A DNA stretch of 10,702 nt from Kitasatospora phosalacinea (lineage in GTDB: Bacteria; Actinomycetota; Actinomycetes; Streptomycetales; Streptomycetaceae): the NCBI RefSeq assembly GCF_000716545.1, contig NZ_JNWZ01000111.1:1-10702 (forward strand). The letters are read 5' to 3'. The position numbers were made by a program, and so were the translations under genes. Below are positions 1 to 7,121 of the stretch, piece by piece; within the stretch, counting starts at the first letter, position 1, and each line of letters begins with the position of its first letter. Below the pieces are notes generated by a model. The model had not been told where the DNA came from. It saw nothing but the letters and a program-made list of their open reading frames with translations, and ran no database searches.

Positions 1-48
1 ACCGAGATCTACACAAGGAGTATCGTCGGCAGCGTCAGATGTGTATAA
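1..48 (+). other. Illumina Nextera i5 adapter contamination
   Basis: Bases 1-14 (ACCGAGATCTACAC) match the end of the Illumina P5 oligonucleotide. Bases 15-22 (AAGGAGTA) match the Nextera i5 index usually called S507/N507. Bases 23-36 (TCGTCGGCAGCGTC) are the Nextera read-1 segment, and bases 37-48 (AGATGTGTATAA) are the first 12 bases of the Tn5 mosaic end. The remaining seven bases of the mosaic end are absent and genomic-looking DNA follows. This is library sequence left at a contig edge. It supplies the first ATG (39-41) of the long transposase reading frame, so that start is false. Confidence 0.97.
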
Positions 49-3005
49 CCGACCAGCTGGTCACCGCTCCGCTCCCCCGTCCTCCGGAAGCCCAGCCCCA
101 GGTAGAAACCCTCGGGACCGTCCGCGCCCGGGTGCCAGCCGGAGTGGACGACGCGGCCGACGTGCCGGCGGAGGTCGTGGACTACATCGCGGGCCAGCTG
201 GACATCGCCGACTCCTCGGTGCTGAAGGCGTACGGCGAGCGGGAGAAGACCCGGTTCGAGCACATGTGGGAGTTGCGCAAGCTCCTGGAGTACCGGGAGT
301 TCGCCGAGGTCGAGGCCGAGCTGCGGGCGTGGGTGGACGCGCGGGCCTGGACGACGGGCGAGGGGCCGAAGGCACTGTTCGACGCGGCGGTGGGGTGGCT
401 GCGGGAGCGGCGGGTATTGCTGCCGGGGGTGACGACGCTGGCCCGGCTGGTGGCGTCGGTGCGCGAGGCGGCGAACCAGCGGCTGTGGAACACCCTGTAC
501 GGGCTGCTGAACGCCGGGCAGCGGCTGGTGCTGGACTCGCTGCTGACCGTGCCGTCCGGCCAGCGGGTCTCGGAGCTCGACCGGCTGCGGCGCGGTCCGG
601 TGCGGGTGTCGGGGCCGCAGATGAAGTCGTCGCTGGAGCGGGCCCGGGAGGTCGCCGACCTGGGCATGGGCGAGCTGGACGTGTCCGGGATTCCGCCGCG
701 GCGCCTGGCGGAGCTGTCCCGGTACGGGGTGGACGGGAAGGCGACGCTGCTGAAGCGGCACGGCGACTCACGGTGCCTGGCGACGCTGATGGCCACCGCG
801 GTCTACCTGACGACCCGGGCCGTCGATGACGCCTTGGACCTGCTGGAGGTGCTGATCGCCACCAAGCTGCTGGCCCGTGCCGAGCGGGACACGGCGAAGG
901 AGAAGCTGAAGACCCTGCCGAAGGTCGAGCGGGCCGGCGCGAAGCTGGCCGCCGCCTTCCAGGTCGTGTTCGACACCACCTCCGAGCAGGTCGACACCGA
1001 CACCGGGGAGGTCACCCCGCCGAAGGTGGCCACGCTGGAGGCGATGTGGGAGCAGGTCGAGGCGGTGATCCCGCGTCAGGAGCTGGCCGCCGCGATCGCG
1101 GCGCTGTTCGAGCTGACACCGCCGCTGGACTCGGACGCGGACGAGGCGTGGCGGGCGATGCTGACCACCCGGTTCGGCACGGTGCGGCCGTTCCTGAAGT
1201 TGCTGGTGGAGGTGGTGGACTTCGGCGCGACCCCGGAGGGACTGCCGGTGCTGAAGGCGCTCAGGTCGCTGCCGGACCTGATGGGCCGCAAGAAGGTGGG
1301 CCCCGCCGAGGTCGACACCGACCTGCTGGCCGGTTCCTGGCGGCGTCTGGTGCTCTCCGCTCCGCACCAGGAGCCCGGGACGGTGGACTGGAAAGCGTAC
1401 ACCTTCTGCGTGCTGGAGCAGTTCCACCGGATGCTGCGGCGCAAGGAGGTGTTCGCCAAGAACTCCTCCAAGTGGGGCGACCCGCGGGCCAAGCTGCTGG
1501 CCGGAGCGGCGTGGGAGCAGACCAAGCCGACTGTGCTGGCCTCCCTGGCCCTGCCGGAGGAGGCGGGCGCGCACCTGGCGGCGCGGGCCGCGCTGCTGGA
1601 CGGCACCTACCGGGAGGTCGCCTCCCGACTGCCCGTGAACGCGCAGATCGTCTTCGACGACGCCGGACGCCTGCACTTCGCCGCGCTGGAGCCGGAGCCC
1701 GAACCGGCCTCGCTGCTGGAGCTGCGGGCGGCAGTGAACGCCATGCTGCCCAGAGTGGACCTGCCCGAGGTACTGCTGGAGGTGTTCTTCTGGACCGGCG
1801 CCGACCAGGCGTTCACCTCGGTCACCGGCAGCGAGGCGAGACTGCGGGACCTGCACGTCACGATCGCCGCGCTGCTGGTCGCGCACGGCTGCAACGTCGG
1901 CTACACCCCGGTGATCGGTGGCCTGGACGCGCTGAAGTACGGCCGGCTCTCGCACGTCGACCAGACCTACCTGCGGCTGGAGACCTACCGGGCCGCGAAC
2001 GCCACCCTCATCCCCACGCAGGCGTCGATCCCGCTCGCACAGGCGTGGGGCGGGGGCCTGGTCGCCTCGGTGGACGGGATGCGGTTCGTGGTGCCGGTGC
2101 CGTCGGTGTACGCGCGGCCGAACCCGAAGTACTTCGGGCGCCGGAGCGGCGCGACCTGGCTCAACATGATCAACGACCAGGCGGCCGGGCTCGGCGGCAA
2201 GGTGGTGGCCGGCACCCCGCGCGACTCGCTGTACGTGCTGGACGTGCTCTACGACCGCGACGGCGGGCGGCGCCCGGAGATGATCGTCACCGACACCGGT
2301 AGTTACAGCGACATCGTGTTCGGCCTGCTGACCCTGGCCGGGTTCACGTACGCGCCGCAACTGGCGGACCTGCCGGACCAGAAGATGTGGCGCGTGGACC
2401 GCACCGCCGACTACGGGGCCTTCCAGGACGCGGCCCGCGGCCGGGTCGACCTGGTCCGGATCGAGCGGCACTGGGAGGACATCCTCCGGATCATCGGCTC
2501 CGTCCACACCGGTGCGGTGCGGGCCTACGACGTGATCCGGATGCTGTCGCGCGACGGACGGCCGACCCCGCTGGGCGACGCCATCGCGCACTACGGGCGG
2601 ATCGCCAAGACCTTGCACATCCTGCGGCTGGCCGACGAGCCCGGCTACCGGAGGCAGATCAAGACACAGGCCAACCTGCAAGAGGGCCGCCACGCGCTCG
2701 CCCGGAAGATCTTCCACGGCCGGGCCGGGCAGCTCTACCAGAACTACCAGGACGGCATGGAGGACCAGATCGGCGCGCTCGGCCTGGTCCTCAACGCCCT
2801 CGTGCTGTTCAACACCCGCTACATGGACGCCGCCCTCACCCAGCTCCGCACCGAGGGCTTCGACGTCCGCGACCAGGACGTGGCCCGGCTCTCCCCGTTC
2901 ATCCGGCACCACGTCAACATGCTCGGCCGGTACTCCTTCCAGCTCCCGGAGCTGCCCGGCGGGATGAGGCCGCTGCGCGAGCCGGACGCCGACCCCGGCT
3001 GGTGA
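39..3005 (+). CDS. tnpA: Tn3-family transposase (TnpA), N-terminus replaced
   Basis: This is the replicative transposase of a Tn3-family transposon of the actinobacterial (Tn4556-like) type, which binds terminal inverted repeats and forms cointegrates. The open frame is 988 codons. Its first residues come from the adapter, and residues to about 37 are GNAT DNA read backwards. Transposase homology begins near residue 38 (VPAEVVDYIAGQLDI), so about 60-70 residues of the N-terminal DNA-binding region are missing. The C-terminal catalytic domain is complete: Asp679 in SVDGMRF, Asp752 in VTDTGSYSD and Glu882 in QEGRHALAR. Spacings of 73 and 130 residues resemble the 76 and 130 of Tn3 TnpA. The ending HVNMLGRYSFQLPELPGG is also typical. 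No resolvase and no 38-bp terminal repeat (GGGG...TAAG type) is visible nearby. The protein is probably inactive because it lacks its start and end-recognition domain, or the join is an assembly error. Confidence 0.9.
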   Translation: MCITDQLVTAPLPRPPEAQPQVETLGTVRARVPAGVDDAADVPAEVVDYIAGQLDIADSSVLKAYGEREKTRFEHMWELRKLLEYREFAEVEAELRAWVDARAWTTGEGPKALFDAAVGWLRERRVLLPGVTTLARLVASVREAANQRLWNTLYGLLNAGQRLVLDSLLTVPSGQRVSELDRLRRGPVRVSGPQMKSSLERAREVADLGMGELDVSGIPPRRLAELSRYGVDGKATLLKRHGDSRCLATLMATAVYLTTRAVDDALDLLEVLIATKLLARAERDTAKEKLKTLPKVERAGAKLAAAFQVVFDTTSEQVDTDTGEVTPPKVATLEAMWEQVEAVIPRQELAAAIAALFELTPPLDSDADEAWRAMLTTRFGTVRPFLKLLVEVVDFGATPEGLPVLKALRSLPDLMGRKKVGPAEVDTDLLAGSWRRLVLSAPHQEPGTVDWKAYTFCVLEQFHRMLRRKEVFAKNSSKWGDPRAKLLAGAAWEQTKPTVLASLALPEEAGAHLAARAALLDGTYREVASRLPVNAQIVFDDAGRLHFAALEPEPEPASLLELRAAVNAMLPRVDLPEVLLEVFFWTGADQAFTSVTGSEARLRDLHVTIAALLVAHGCNVGYTPVIGGLDALKYGRLSHVDQTYLRLETYRAANATLIPTQASIPLAQAWGGGLVASVDGMRFVVPVPSVYARPNPKYFGRRSGATWLNMINDQAAGLGGKVVAGTPRDSLYVLDVLYDRDGGRRPEMIVTDTGSYSDIVFGLLTLAGFTYAPQLADLPDQKMWRVDRTADYGAFQDAARGRVDLVRIERHWEDILRIIGSVHTGAVRAYDVIRMLSRDGRPTPLGDAIAHYGRIAKTLHILRLADEPGYRRQIKTQANLQEGRHALARKIFHGRAGQLYQNYQDGMEDQIGALGLVLNALVLFNTRYMDAALTQLRTEGFDVRDQDVARLSPFIRHHVNMLGRYSFQLPELPGGMRPLREPDADPGW
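49..150 (-). pseudogene. GNAT-family N-acetyltransferase, C-terminal fragment
   Basis: Read on the minus strand, roughly 143 down to 48 encodes SGWHPGADGPEGFYLGLGF followed by RRTGERSGDQLVG. This closely follows the C-terminal region of GNAT acetyltransferases, where a strand ending in W-x-P-G is followed by the G-P-E-G-F-Y-x-x-L-G-F-x-x-T-G-E block, part of the acetyl-CoA fold. The upstream part of the gene is missing because Tn3-type transposase sequence begins near 150, and the extreme C-terminus is cut off by the adapter. Only about 33 residues remain, so substrate cannot be judged. The fragment is recognised by family pattern, not by a search. Confidence 0.6.
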
Positions 3006-3007
3006 GG

Positions 3008-3145
3008 TCAGTGGTGGCGGGGGGCGTACATGATGACAGCGACACCGGCCAGGCACACCAAGGCGCCGATGACGTCGTAGCGGTCGGGCCGGTAGCCGTC
3101 CACGGCCATGCCCCAGGCCAGTGAGCCCGCGACGAAAACGCCGCC
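3008..3145 (-). pseudogene. YnfA/UPF0060-type membrane protein, C-terminal stub
   Basis: The minus strand encodes about 45 residues beginning [13 protein letters not shown], continuing [18 protein letters not shown] and ending IMYAPRHH before a stop at 3008-3010. This matches the last third of YnfA (UPF0060) proteins, small four-helix inner-membrane proteins of the small-multidrug-resistance type, where the order is GGV(F/Y)V..SL, DG.RPD..D..GA, then a final helix ending near APR. Upstream of 3146 the match stops abruptly, so about 60 N-terminal residues are missing. The stop lies two bases beyond the transposase stop, in convergent orientation, leaving no room for a transposon end between the two genes. 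It cannot make a functional protein. Confidence 0.7.
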
Positions 3146-3216
3146 GTTGTGACGGAGGCGATCCAGGTCAGAGGCTGTGTCTGAACGTCTTACTCCCGTT
3201 TCGTGGGGCGGACCGC
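3146..3216. other. Short junction segment between the ynfA stub and the DUF3533-like gene
   Basis: This 71-base stretch separates the point where YnfA similarity stops from the stop codon of the next minus-strand gene. It holds no reading frame I can support. Bases 3171-3189 (GAGGCTGTGTCTGAACGTC) resemble the outer ends of some Streptomyces IS5-type elements by memory only. No partner end was found and the identification is weak. No terminator hairpin for the 3217-5262 gene is evident here. Confidence 0.3.
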
Positions 3217-5262
3217 TTATGGCGTGGCACCGATGGGGACGGCCATGGCTGCGGCTTCGGTGGCGTCGACCGGCACTGCGGCTTCGGGACGGCGCAGGTC
3301 GAGCACGATGAGGACGGCGGCGGCGACACCCAGGTAGATGAGCAAGGTGGTCAGCGCCTGGCCGGTTCCGTGACCGTCGAAGTAGATCGTGTGGTGCAGC
3401 AGGATGTAGCCGTTGCGAGGTGGCAGATAGGGCCCGATGTCGCGCCAGAAGGCGGGCAGGTAGGGCACGCCGGTTGCCCCGCCGGCGGACGGGTTGCCGA
3501 ACAGGAGGACCACGATGATCGTCACCAGGGTGCCGACGGGGCCGAGCAGCTTTTGTAGGACGGCGGCGACGGCGGCGACCACCGCGACGATCAGTGTGCA
3601 GATGGGCCAGGTGATCCAGAACTTGCTGCTGGGGAATCCTTGCAGCCAGTAGCAGACGATCAGATCGACGACCAGGCCGCTTACGACGGCGAATCCCGCG
3701 AGCTGGGCGGCGCGCCATCGGCCGGCCGCCCTGCCGGTCACGGCCATGAGCAGGGTCGAGCTCATGTAGCCGCCGATGAGCAGCGGAATCAGCATGAGCC
3801 CTTGGACCAGGCCGAACGGGTCCTTGGCCGCCAGTGGTGTCGGGGCGTACTGCTGCACCTTCAGGGTCTGGCCGGTGGCCTTGGCCGCGTCCTCGAAGCG
3901 CACCGCGAGATCGAGCGGTGCCAGGTCGCTCATGGACGGCACCACGATCAGGGTGTTCGAGCTGCCCGAGGAGATCAGGGCACCGAAGATCCGGGCCTGG
4001 TCCATCGCGGTCTTGGCGGCGGCCTCGTTCGGATACCGGGTGACCTTCAGGGAGATGTTCTTCTCGGCCGCGGCCAGGACGGGCGAGGTGCCGACTGCGC
4101 CGAACGGCAGGTTGGTGGCCTTGGGGGCGTGTGAGGCGCTCATGTAGTTGGTGGCGAACAGGCATTGCATGACGGCGCAGACACCCAGCGCCACGAGGAT
4201 TCCGATCAGGGCCCGCCGGCGGTTGGGAGGGGTCGCCGCGGGGGCCGGCGGTGCCGTTGTGTCGGCTTCCTGGCCGGCGGTTCGGGCTGCCGCCCTGGCC
4301 GGGCGGATGCGGCCGTACCAGCCGATGACGGCTGTGCCGGCGAGAGCATAGAGGAAGAGGACGACCAGCGGGGTGGTGATGTCGCTGCCGCCGAAGTAGA
4401 GCACGTGGTTGATCAGGGTGACCGCGCTCTGCGGCGGGAAGATCACCCCGATGTTGCGCCAGTACACCGGCAGCAGGTAGGTGCCCAGCCCCCCGGCCGG
4501 CGGGCCGCCGATGACGATGAAGAGCACCGCCACGAGCAGGGTGCCCATCCTGCCTACCAGGGCTTGCAGCGCGGCGGCGGCCAGCGCCACCGCCGAGGTG
4601 ATGAGCCAGAAGCACGGCAGCAGCGGCCAGAAATGACTGCTGGAGTAGGCGCCGATCCCCAACCCGGCGATCAGGTCGGTCAGCACCGCGCCCACCAGCG
4701 CGTATCCGGCCAGGATGGCCGCGCGCCACGGCGCGGCGGCGGTGCCGTGGGCCGCCTTGTAGACCAGTACGGCGGCCAGATACCCGCCGATCAGCAGCGG
4801 CAGCAGCAACAGCGACGTCACTGCGCCGACCGGGTCGGTGGATGCGAGCGGCTTGACCGTCTGCACGGTGACCTGCCGGCCCAGCTCGTGCGCCGCCGCC
4901 AGGAACGCCGGCTCCAGCTCGGTCTGGGCGAAGAAGCTCTTGGCCGGGACCACGATCAAGGTGTCCGCCGAACCGTCGCTGACGTACCCGCCGTACAGCT
5001 CGCCCCGATCGGCCGCGTCCGTCACAGCCGACGAGTTCGGATACGAGGTCAGGTTCAGCCCCACTCTCGACGCCACCTCGGCGACCACCGGCGAGGGCGG
5101 ACCGGCCACGCCGAAAGGCATGTTCCGTGGCACGAGCAACTGCTGGGCACTGACGAGGCACAGCGCGAGCAAGGCCTGCGCGAAGAGCACCAGCCCCAGC
5201 GCAAAGCCGATTTTCACCGCGGTACTCCGCCTGTCCACAGCCGCAGCTGCCTGCTTTGCCAT
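3217..5262 (-). CDS. Tandemly duplicated DUF3533/YhgE-Pip-like integral membrane protein
   Basis: The predicted protein has 681 residues and two similar halves. Each half has one N-terminal membrane helix (about 17-40; 350-372), an extracytoplasmic domain of about 100 residues (45-145; 380-480), then about five helices (150-315; 487-655). The halves share NMPFG/NLPFG, YPN, a conserved (A/S)[15 protein letters not shown] segment, DP(V/F)[18 protein letters not shown](P/N)P(S)AGG, YW/FWR(N/D)IG, FPP/LPP and YF(G/D)G. This topology is that of the DUF3533 (SNG1) and YhgE/Pip membrane families, related to ABC-2 permeases; single-unit proteins are about half this length. A Pro/Ala/Arg-rich linker (about 320-347) joins the units. 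The start is set at 5262, not the ATG at 5283, because GGAGG (5269-5273) lies six bases upstream of it. Function is unknown; an export or envelope role is plausible. No ATPase gene is adjacent. Confidence 0.85.
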   Translation of the reverse strand: MAKQAAAAVDRRSTAVKIGFALGLVLFAQALLALCLVSAQQLLVPRNMPFGVAGPPSPVVAEVASRVGLNLTSYPNSSAVTDAADRGELYGGYVSDGSADTLIVVPAKSFFAQTELEPAFLAAAHELGRQVTVQTVKPLASTDPVGAVTSLLLLPLLIGGYLAAVLVYKAAHGTAAAPWRAAILAGYALVGAVLTDLIAGLGIGAYSSSHFWPLLPCFWLITSAVALAAAALQALVGRMGTLLVAVLFIVIGGPPAGGLGTYLLPVYWRNIGVIFPPQSAVTLINHVLYFGGSDITTPLVVLFLYALAGTAVIGWYGRIRPARAAARTAGQEADTTAPPAPAATPPNRRRALIGILVALGVCAVMQCLFATNYMSASHAPKATNLPFGAVGTSPVLAAAEKNISLKVTRYPNEAAAKTAMDQARIFGALISSGSSNTLIVVPSMSDLAPLDLAVRFEDAAKATGQTLKVQQYAPTPLAAKDPFGLVQGLMLIPLLIGGYMSSTLLMAVTGRAAGRWRAAQLAGFAVVSGLVVDLIVCYWLQGFPSSKFWITWPICTLIVAVVAAVAAVLQKLLGPVGTLVTIIVVLLFGNPSAGGATGVPYLPAFWRDIGPYLPPRNGYILLHHTIYFDGHGTGQALTTLLIYLGVAAAVLIVLDLRRPEAAVPVDATEAAAMAVPIGATP

Positions 5263-5268
5263 CCCTGT

Positions 5269-5273
5269 CCTCC
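5269..5273 (-). promoter_or_regulatory. Ribosome binding site deciding the start at 5262
   Basis: On the minus strand GGAGG is followed by ACAGGG and then ATG at 5262-5260, an ideal spacing of six bases. The upstream in-frame ATG at 5283-5281 has no comparable sequence before it. This makes the shorter, 681-residue protein the more likely product. Confidence 0.75.
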
Positions 5274-5308
5274 GGCCGGCCATCGTTGCGGCACCTGAGA
5301 CGCACTCG

Positions 5309-5324
5309 CGTGCCCGCAGGCACG
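5309..5324. repeat. Six-bp inverted repeat in the 5' leader region of the DUF3533-like gene
   Basis: CGTGCC (5309-5314) and GGCACG (5319-5324) form a perfect dyad around a four-base spacer, 47 bases upstream of the start at 5262. It could be a leader hairpin or a protein-binding site. Short GC-rich dyads are common in such DNA, so support is weak. Confidence 0.3.
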
Positions 5325-5429
5325 GCGTCCCGATGTCTTGTGCCGGTATCGGGTGGGACCGCCGGCTTTCGAGCGGACGCGTACTGGATCACGCAGGCTT
5401 CACACCGGTGCTCGGCCTTCGCCCGGGTG

Positions 5430-5450
5430 GGACTGACCTGCTGTCAGTCC
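5430..5450. promoter_or_regulatory. Candidate operator: perfect 8-bp inverted repeat upstream of the DUF3533-like gene
   Basis: GGACTGAC (5430-5437) and GTCAGTCC (5443-5450) are perfectly complementary around a five-base centre. The site lies about 170 bases upstream of the membrane-protein start. Its size and symmetry suit a TetR-family operator, and such regulators often control membrane exporters in actinomycetes, but no regulator gene is present in the window. A simple hairpin is the alternative. Confidence 0.4.
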
Positions 5451-5557
5451 GTTCCCTTCTGTGAGCAATCACGACATGGGCTCGATGGGACGGCAACTCG
5501 GGAGACGCCGGGGTAACCCCTTTGAGGTGACGCCTGTGATGTGGACATACCTATCAA

Positions 5558-5609
5558 TGGATCTTGTAGATCCAGGAGGACGATGGTGGGTTCACAGTGG
5601 CGATCATGA
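5558..5609 (+). other. Palindrome, strong ribosome binding site and eight-codon reading frame
   Basis: TGGATC (5558-5563) and GATCCA (5569-5574) form a perfect dyad with a five-base centre, and AGGAGGA follows directly (5574-5580), placed correctly for the ATG at 5583. The frame reads MVGSQWRS and stops at TGA (5607-5609). It may be a leader peptide, a gene whose body has been lost by frameshift or deletion, or coincidence. Immediately downstream the plus strand is antisense to the broken MerF-like gene, which argues against a missing long coding region here. Confidence 0.3.
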
Positions 5610-5629
5610 CCGTCCTGCGGCTCCTCGGC

Positions 5630-5863
5630 CTTCTGGCACCCGCACCCGCCGGTGCCGCAGCCCGTCGATCCGCAGCCGCGCGCGGCCCGGCGGCCCCCCA
5701 CCACGTGCCAGCGTCGAGCGCGGCCAGGGCGGCGGCGATCGCGGGCAGCCAGCCCACCACCGCCCGGCCCCGGCGCCGACCACCCCGGCGGTGATCAGGA
5801 CGGGCAGCACACAGCAGGCCACGCACGGGTACAGGACGTCAGCACCCAGCTCAGCTCGGTCAT
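5630..5863 (-). pseudogene. MerF/MerT-like metal transport membrane protein, frameshifted
   Basis: Pieces in different frames assemble into a small two-helix membrane protein. From ATG 5863 the frame gives MTELSWVLTS; a second frame continues LYPCVACCVLPVLITAGVVG; a third gives VVGWLPAIAAALAALDAGTW; the first frame then resumes with a Cys-rich tail, GCGSTGCGTGGCGCQK. The vicinal Cys pair followed by P-V-L inside the first helix, a second helix and C-terminal cysteines reproduce the layout of MerF (about 80 residues), which carries mercuric ion across the inner membrane. Three single-base deletions, near 5834, 5768 and the G-run at 5694-5700, would explain the shifts. GGGAG (5870-5874) lies six bases before the ATG. 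The 3' end is uncertain. The gene follows a MerR-type promoter. The family call is moderate; the ion could be another soft metal. Confidence 0.5.
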
Positions 5864-5911
5864 GGCTCGCTCCCATCCGTCCCCGCGCCGTGCGGGCAGA
5901 GACGTTTCCGA

Positions 5912-5942
5912 CCACAAACCTGTACCTGGGTACCGGTTGCAA
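5912..5942 (-). promoter_or_regulatory. MerR-type metal-responsive promoter/operator
   Basis: Reading the minus strand, TTGCAA (5942-5937) can serve as a -35 element and is followed directly by an 18-base dyad, CCGGTACCCAGGTACAGG (5936-5919), 14 of 18 positions symmetric. A weak -10 region (TTTGTGG) follows. The geometry, with the operator between -35 and -10 and a long spacer, is the hallmark of MerR-family promoters. The mer operator core CCGTAC...GTACGG is clearly similar. It lies about 50 bases upstream of the broken MerF-like gene. No merR gene is in the window. CsoR or ArsR binding is an alternative. Confidence 0.5.
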
Positions 5943-5957
5943 GCCGCCGGGTCCGGC

Positions 5958-6928
5958 TCAGCGCCGGGCGTCCCCGGGCGCGAGGAGGCTGGTCAGCTCG
6001 GCGATGGCCTCCGGGGAGGGCTTGAAGTAGCGGCGGACGTTCTCCGGCTTCTTGTGCCGCGACTTCGCCATCAGCATCAGCAGACTCGCCCCGGCCTCGC
6101 CGAGGTGGGTCAGGGAGGAGTGCCGCCACTCGTGCAGGTCCCAGCCCGTCCCGGGCCCGCGCACCGCGGTGTGCTCGTCCAGCAACGCGCGGGCCTGCCC
6201 GTAGGAGAGCCGGGCGAAGCCGGTGTCCGGGCAGACGTCACGGGGGCTGACGACCTTCCCCGGGCCCGGTTTGCGGTGGGTGACGAACACCGGCCCCCGG
6301 GTGCGGCCCTTGAGCAGGCGGGGCAGCAGCCGGGCGGTGCCGGCGTCCCAGTAGACGGTCTCCAGCACGAAGTCCTCGCGGACCTGGCCCCGGCGGGACT
6401 TCGACTTCGCCCCCTTGGCCTTGACCGGGCAGCGGCGGCCGGCGAAGTCCAGGTCCTCGATGTTCATGCCCAGGATCTCGTCCGAGCGCCCGGCGGTCTC
6501 GTAGAGCATCCGCCACAGCGTCTTCTCCCGCAGGTGCACCTCCCGGCGGGCGATCAGCCGGTCGACCGTCATCTTCGAGCGGGCCGGGGTCTCGGAGTCC
6601 GGCACTGCCAGCCGCTTCGCCCAGACCGGTACGGCGGGGCCGTCGTAGCCGCGCTCCCGGCACCAGCCGAGCCAGGACAGCACCGACGCCCGGCGGGAGT
6701 TCCAGGTGTTCACCGCGGAGGTGCCCCAGAGCAGTTCGAGGGCTTCGCCGATCTCGTCGTCGGCGACCGATGCCAGCGGCCGACCCTCGCCGAGTCGCTC
6801 GGCGGTCTTGCCGACCCGATCCCGTAGTTGCGGATCGTGTTCGGGTTGCCGAGCGGGTCGAGGAACACGTCGGCCGCCGTTCGGACGGTGAGGGCCTTGC
6901 CCGTCGGCAGCTGTACGACGGTGGGCAC
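5958..6928 (-). pseudogene. Tyrosine recombinase (site-specific integrase), one frameshift
   Basis: The C-terminal catalytic domain of a tyrosine recombinase is complete. In the long downstream frame (opening at 6986, 342 codons) the arginine lies in [10 protein letters not shown] (Arg167), the H-x-x-R box in [14 protein letters not shown] (His285, Arg288), the second histidine in KSRHKK (His311) and the nucleophile in VRRYFK (Tyr320, codon 6029-6027). The SAM-like core-binding domain precedes it. The genuine start is GTG 6928 in another frame, with GGGGGA five to six bases upstream, and reads [15 protein letters not shown] and then [12 protein letters not shown]. The two frames meet at the C-run 6815-6817; one extra base there would restore [17 protein letters not shown] as a single protein of about 323 residues. 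It would recombine an attachment site of an integrated element; no matching att repeat pair is evident. As written it is a pseudogene, or a one-base sequence error. Confidence 0.85.
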
Positions 6929-6941
6929 CGCTTCCCCCTTG

Positions 6942-7034
6942 CCGCAGATAACAGGGCCGCTTCATGCAGCGGCCGGAGCGCGTCACCGCAGGTGACGGGT
7001 CAAGCTACCGCAGATATTGGGGTGTTATCTGTGG
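6942..7034. repeat. Three copies of a CRCAGATA(A)CA-like motif upstream of the integrase
   Basis: CCGCAGATAACA occurs on the plus strand at 6943-6954, CCGCAGATATTG at 7008-7019, and CCACAGATAACA on the minus strand (plus 7023-7034). The last two form an inverted pair, with CCGCAGATA facing TATCTGTGG. The first copy overlaps the leader just upstream of the integrase ribosome binding site. They could be integrase arm-type sites, excisionase or repressor operators, or part of a promoter. Confidence 0.45.
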
Positions 7035-7095
7035 GAAGACTTCACGACCACCCGGTCGCCGACGTCCCGTCAGCTGCCGACCAGCGGCGATCCGG

Positions 7096-7121
7096 GCTTA
7101 GAGAGTCCGCCAGTAGGCCAT
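7096..7121 (-). repeat. Inverted, diverged copy of the IS5-element right end
   Basis: Bases 7096-7121 match the reverse complement of 10421-10446 at 22 of 26 positions, including a perfect 13-base core (GTCCGCCAGTAGG, 7105-7117). Similarity weakly continues inward (GGATGC at 7126-7131 against the IS interior). The partner lies immediately after the IS5 transposase gene, so this is probably a relic or second terminus of a related element. Confidence 0.5.

Larger units (their letters stand above)
5263..5629. other. Intergenic stretch without a supported gene
   Basis: No reading frame here shows convincing protein-family features on either strand. It contains two inverted repeats likely belonging to the regulatory region of the minus-strand membrane protein (5309-5324 and 5430-5450) and a plus-strand palindrome with a strong ribosome binding site (5558-5585) that opens only an eight-codon frame. 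The C-terminal frame of the broken MerF-like gene also runs into this region before its first stop (5444-5446), but no natural end of that gene can be fixed. Confidence 0.55.

Noticed and set aside
768..3056. 762-codon open frame on the minus strand
   Set aside because: It is antisense to the conserved transposase, rich in Arg, Gln, His and Val, and shows no family motif. It is a by-product of high-GC third codon positions.
3171..3189. GAGGCTGTGTCTGAACGTC as a terminal repeat of another IS
   Set aside because: It resembles ends I recall only vaguely. No partner repeat or transposase remnant was found nearby.
3008..5392. 794-codon open frame on the minus strand
   Set aside because: Only its last 45 residues (the YnfA stub) look real. 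The rest is an out-of-frame reading of the DUF3533-like gene on the same strand.
5597..5794. Plus-strand 65-codon frame opening MTVLRLLGLLAPAPAG, signal-peptide-like
   Set aside because: It is antisense to the Cys-rich MerF-like tail, becomes Arg/Pro-rich quickly, and the strong ribosome binding site upstream is in a different frame.
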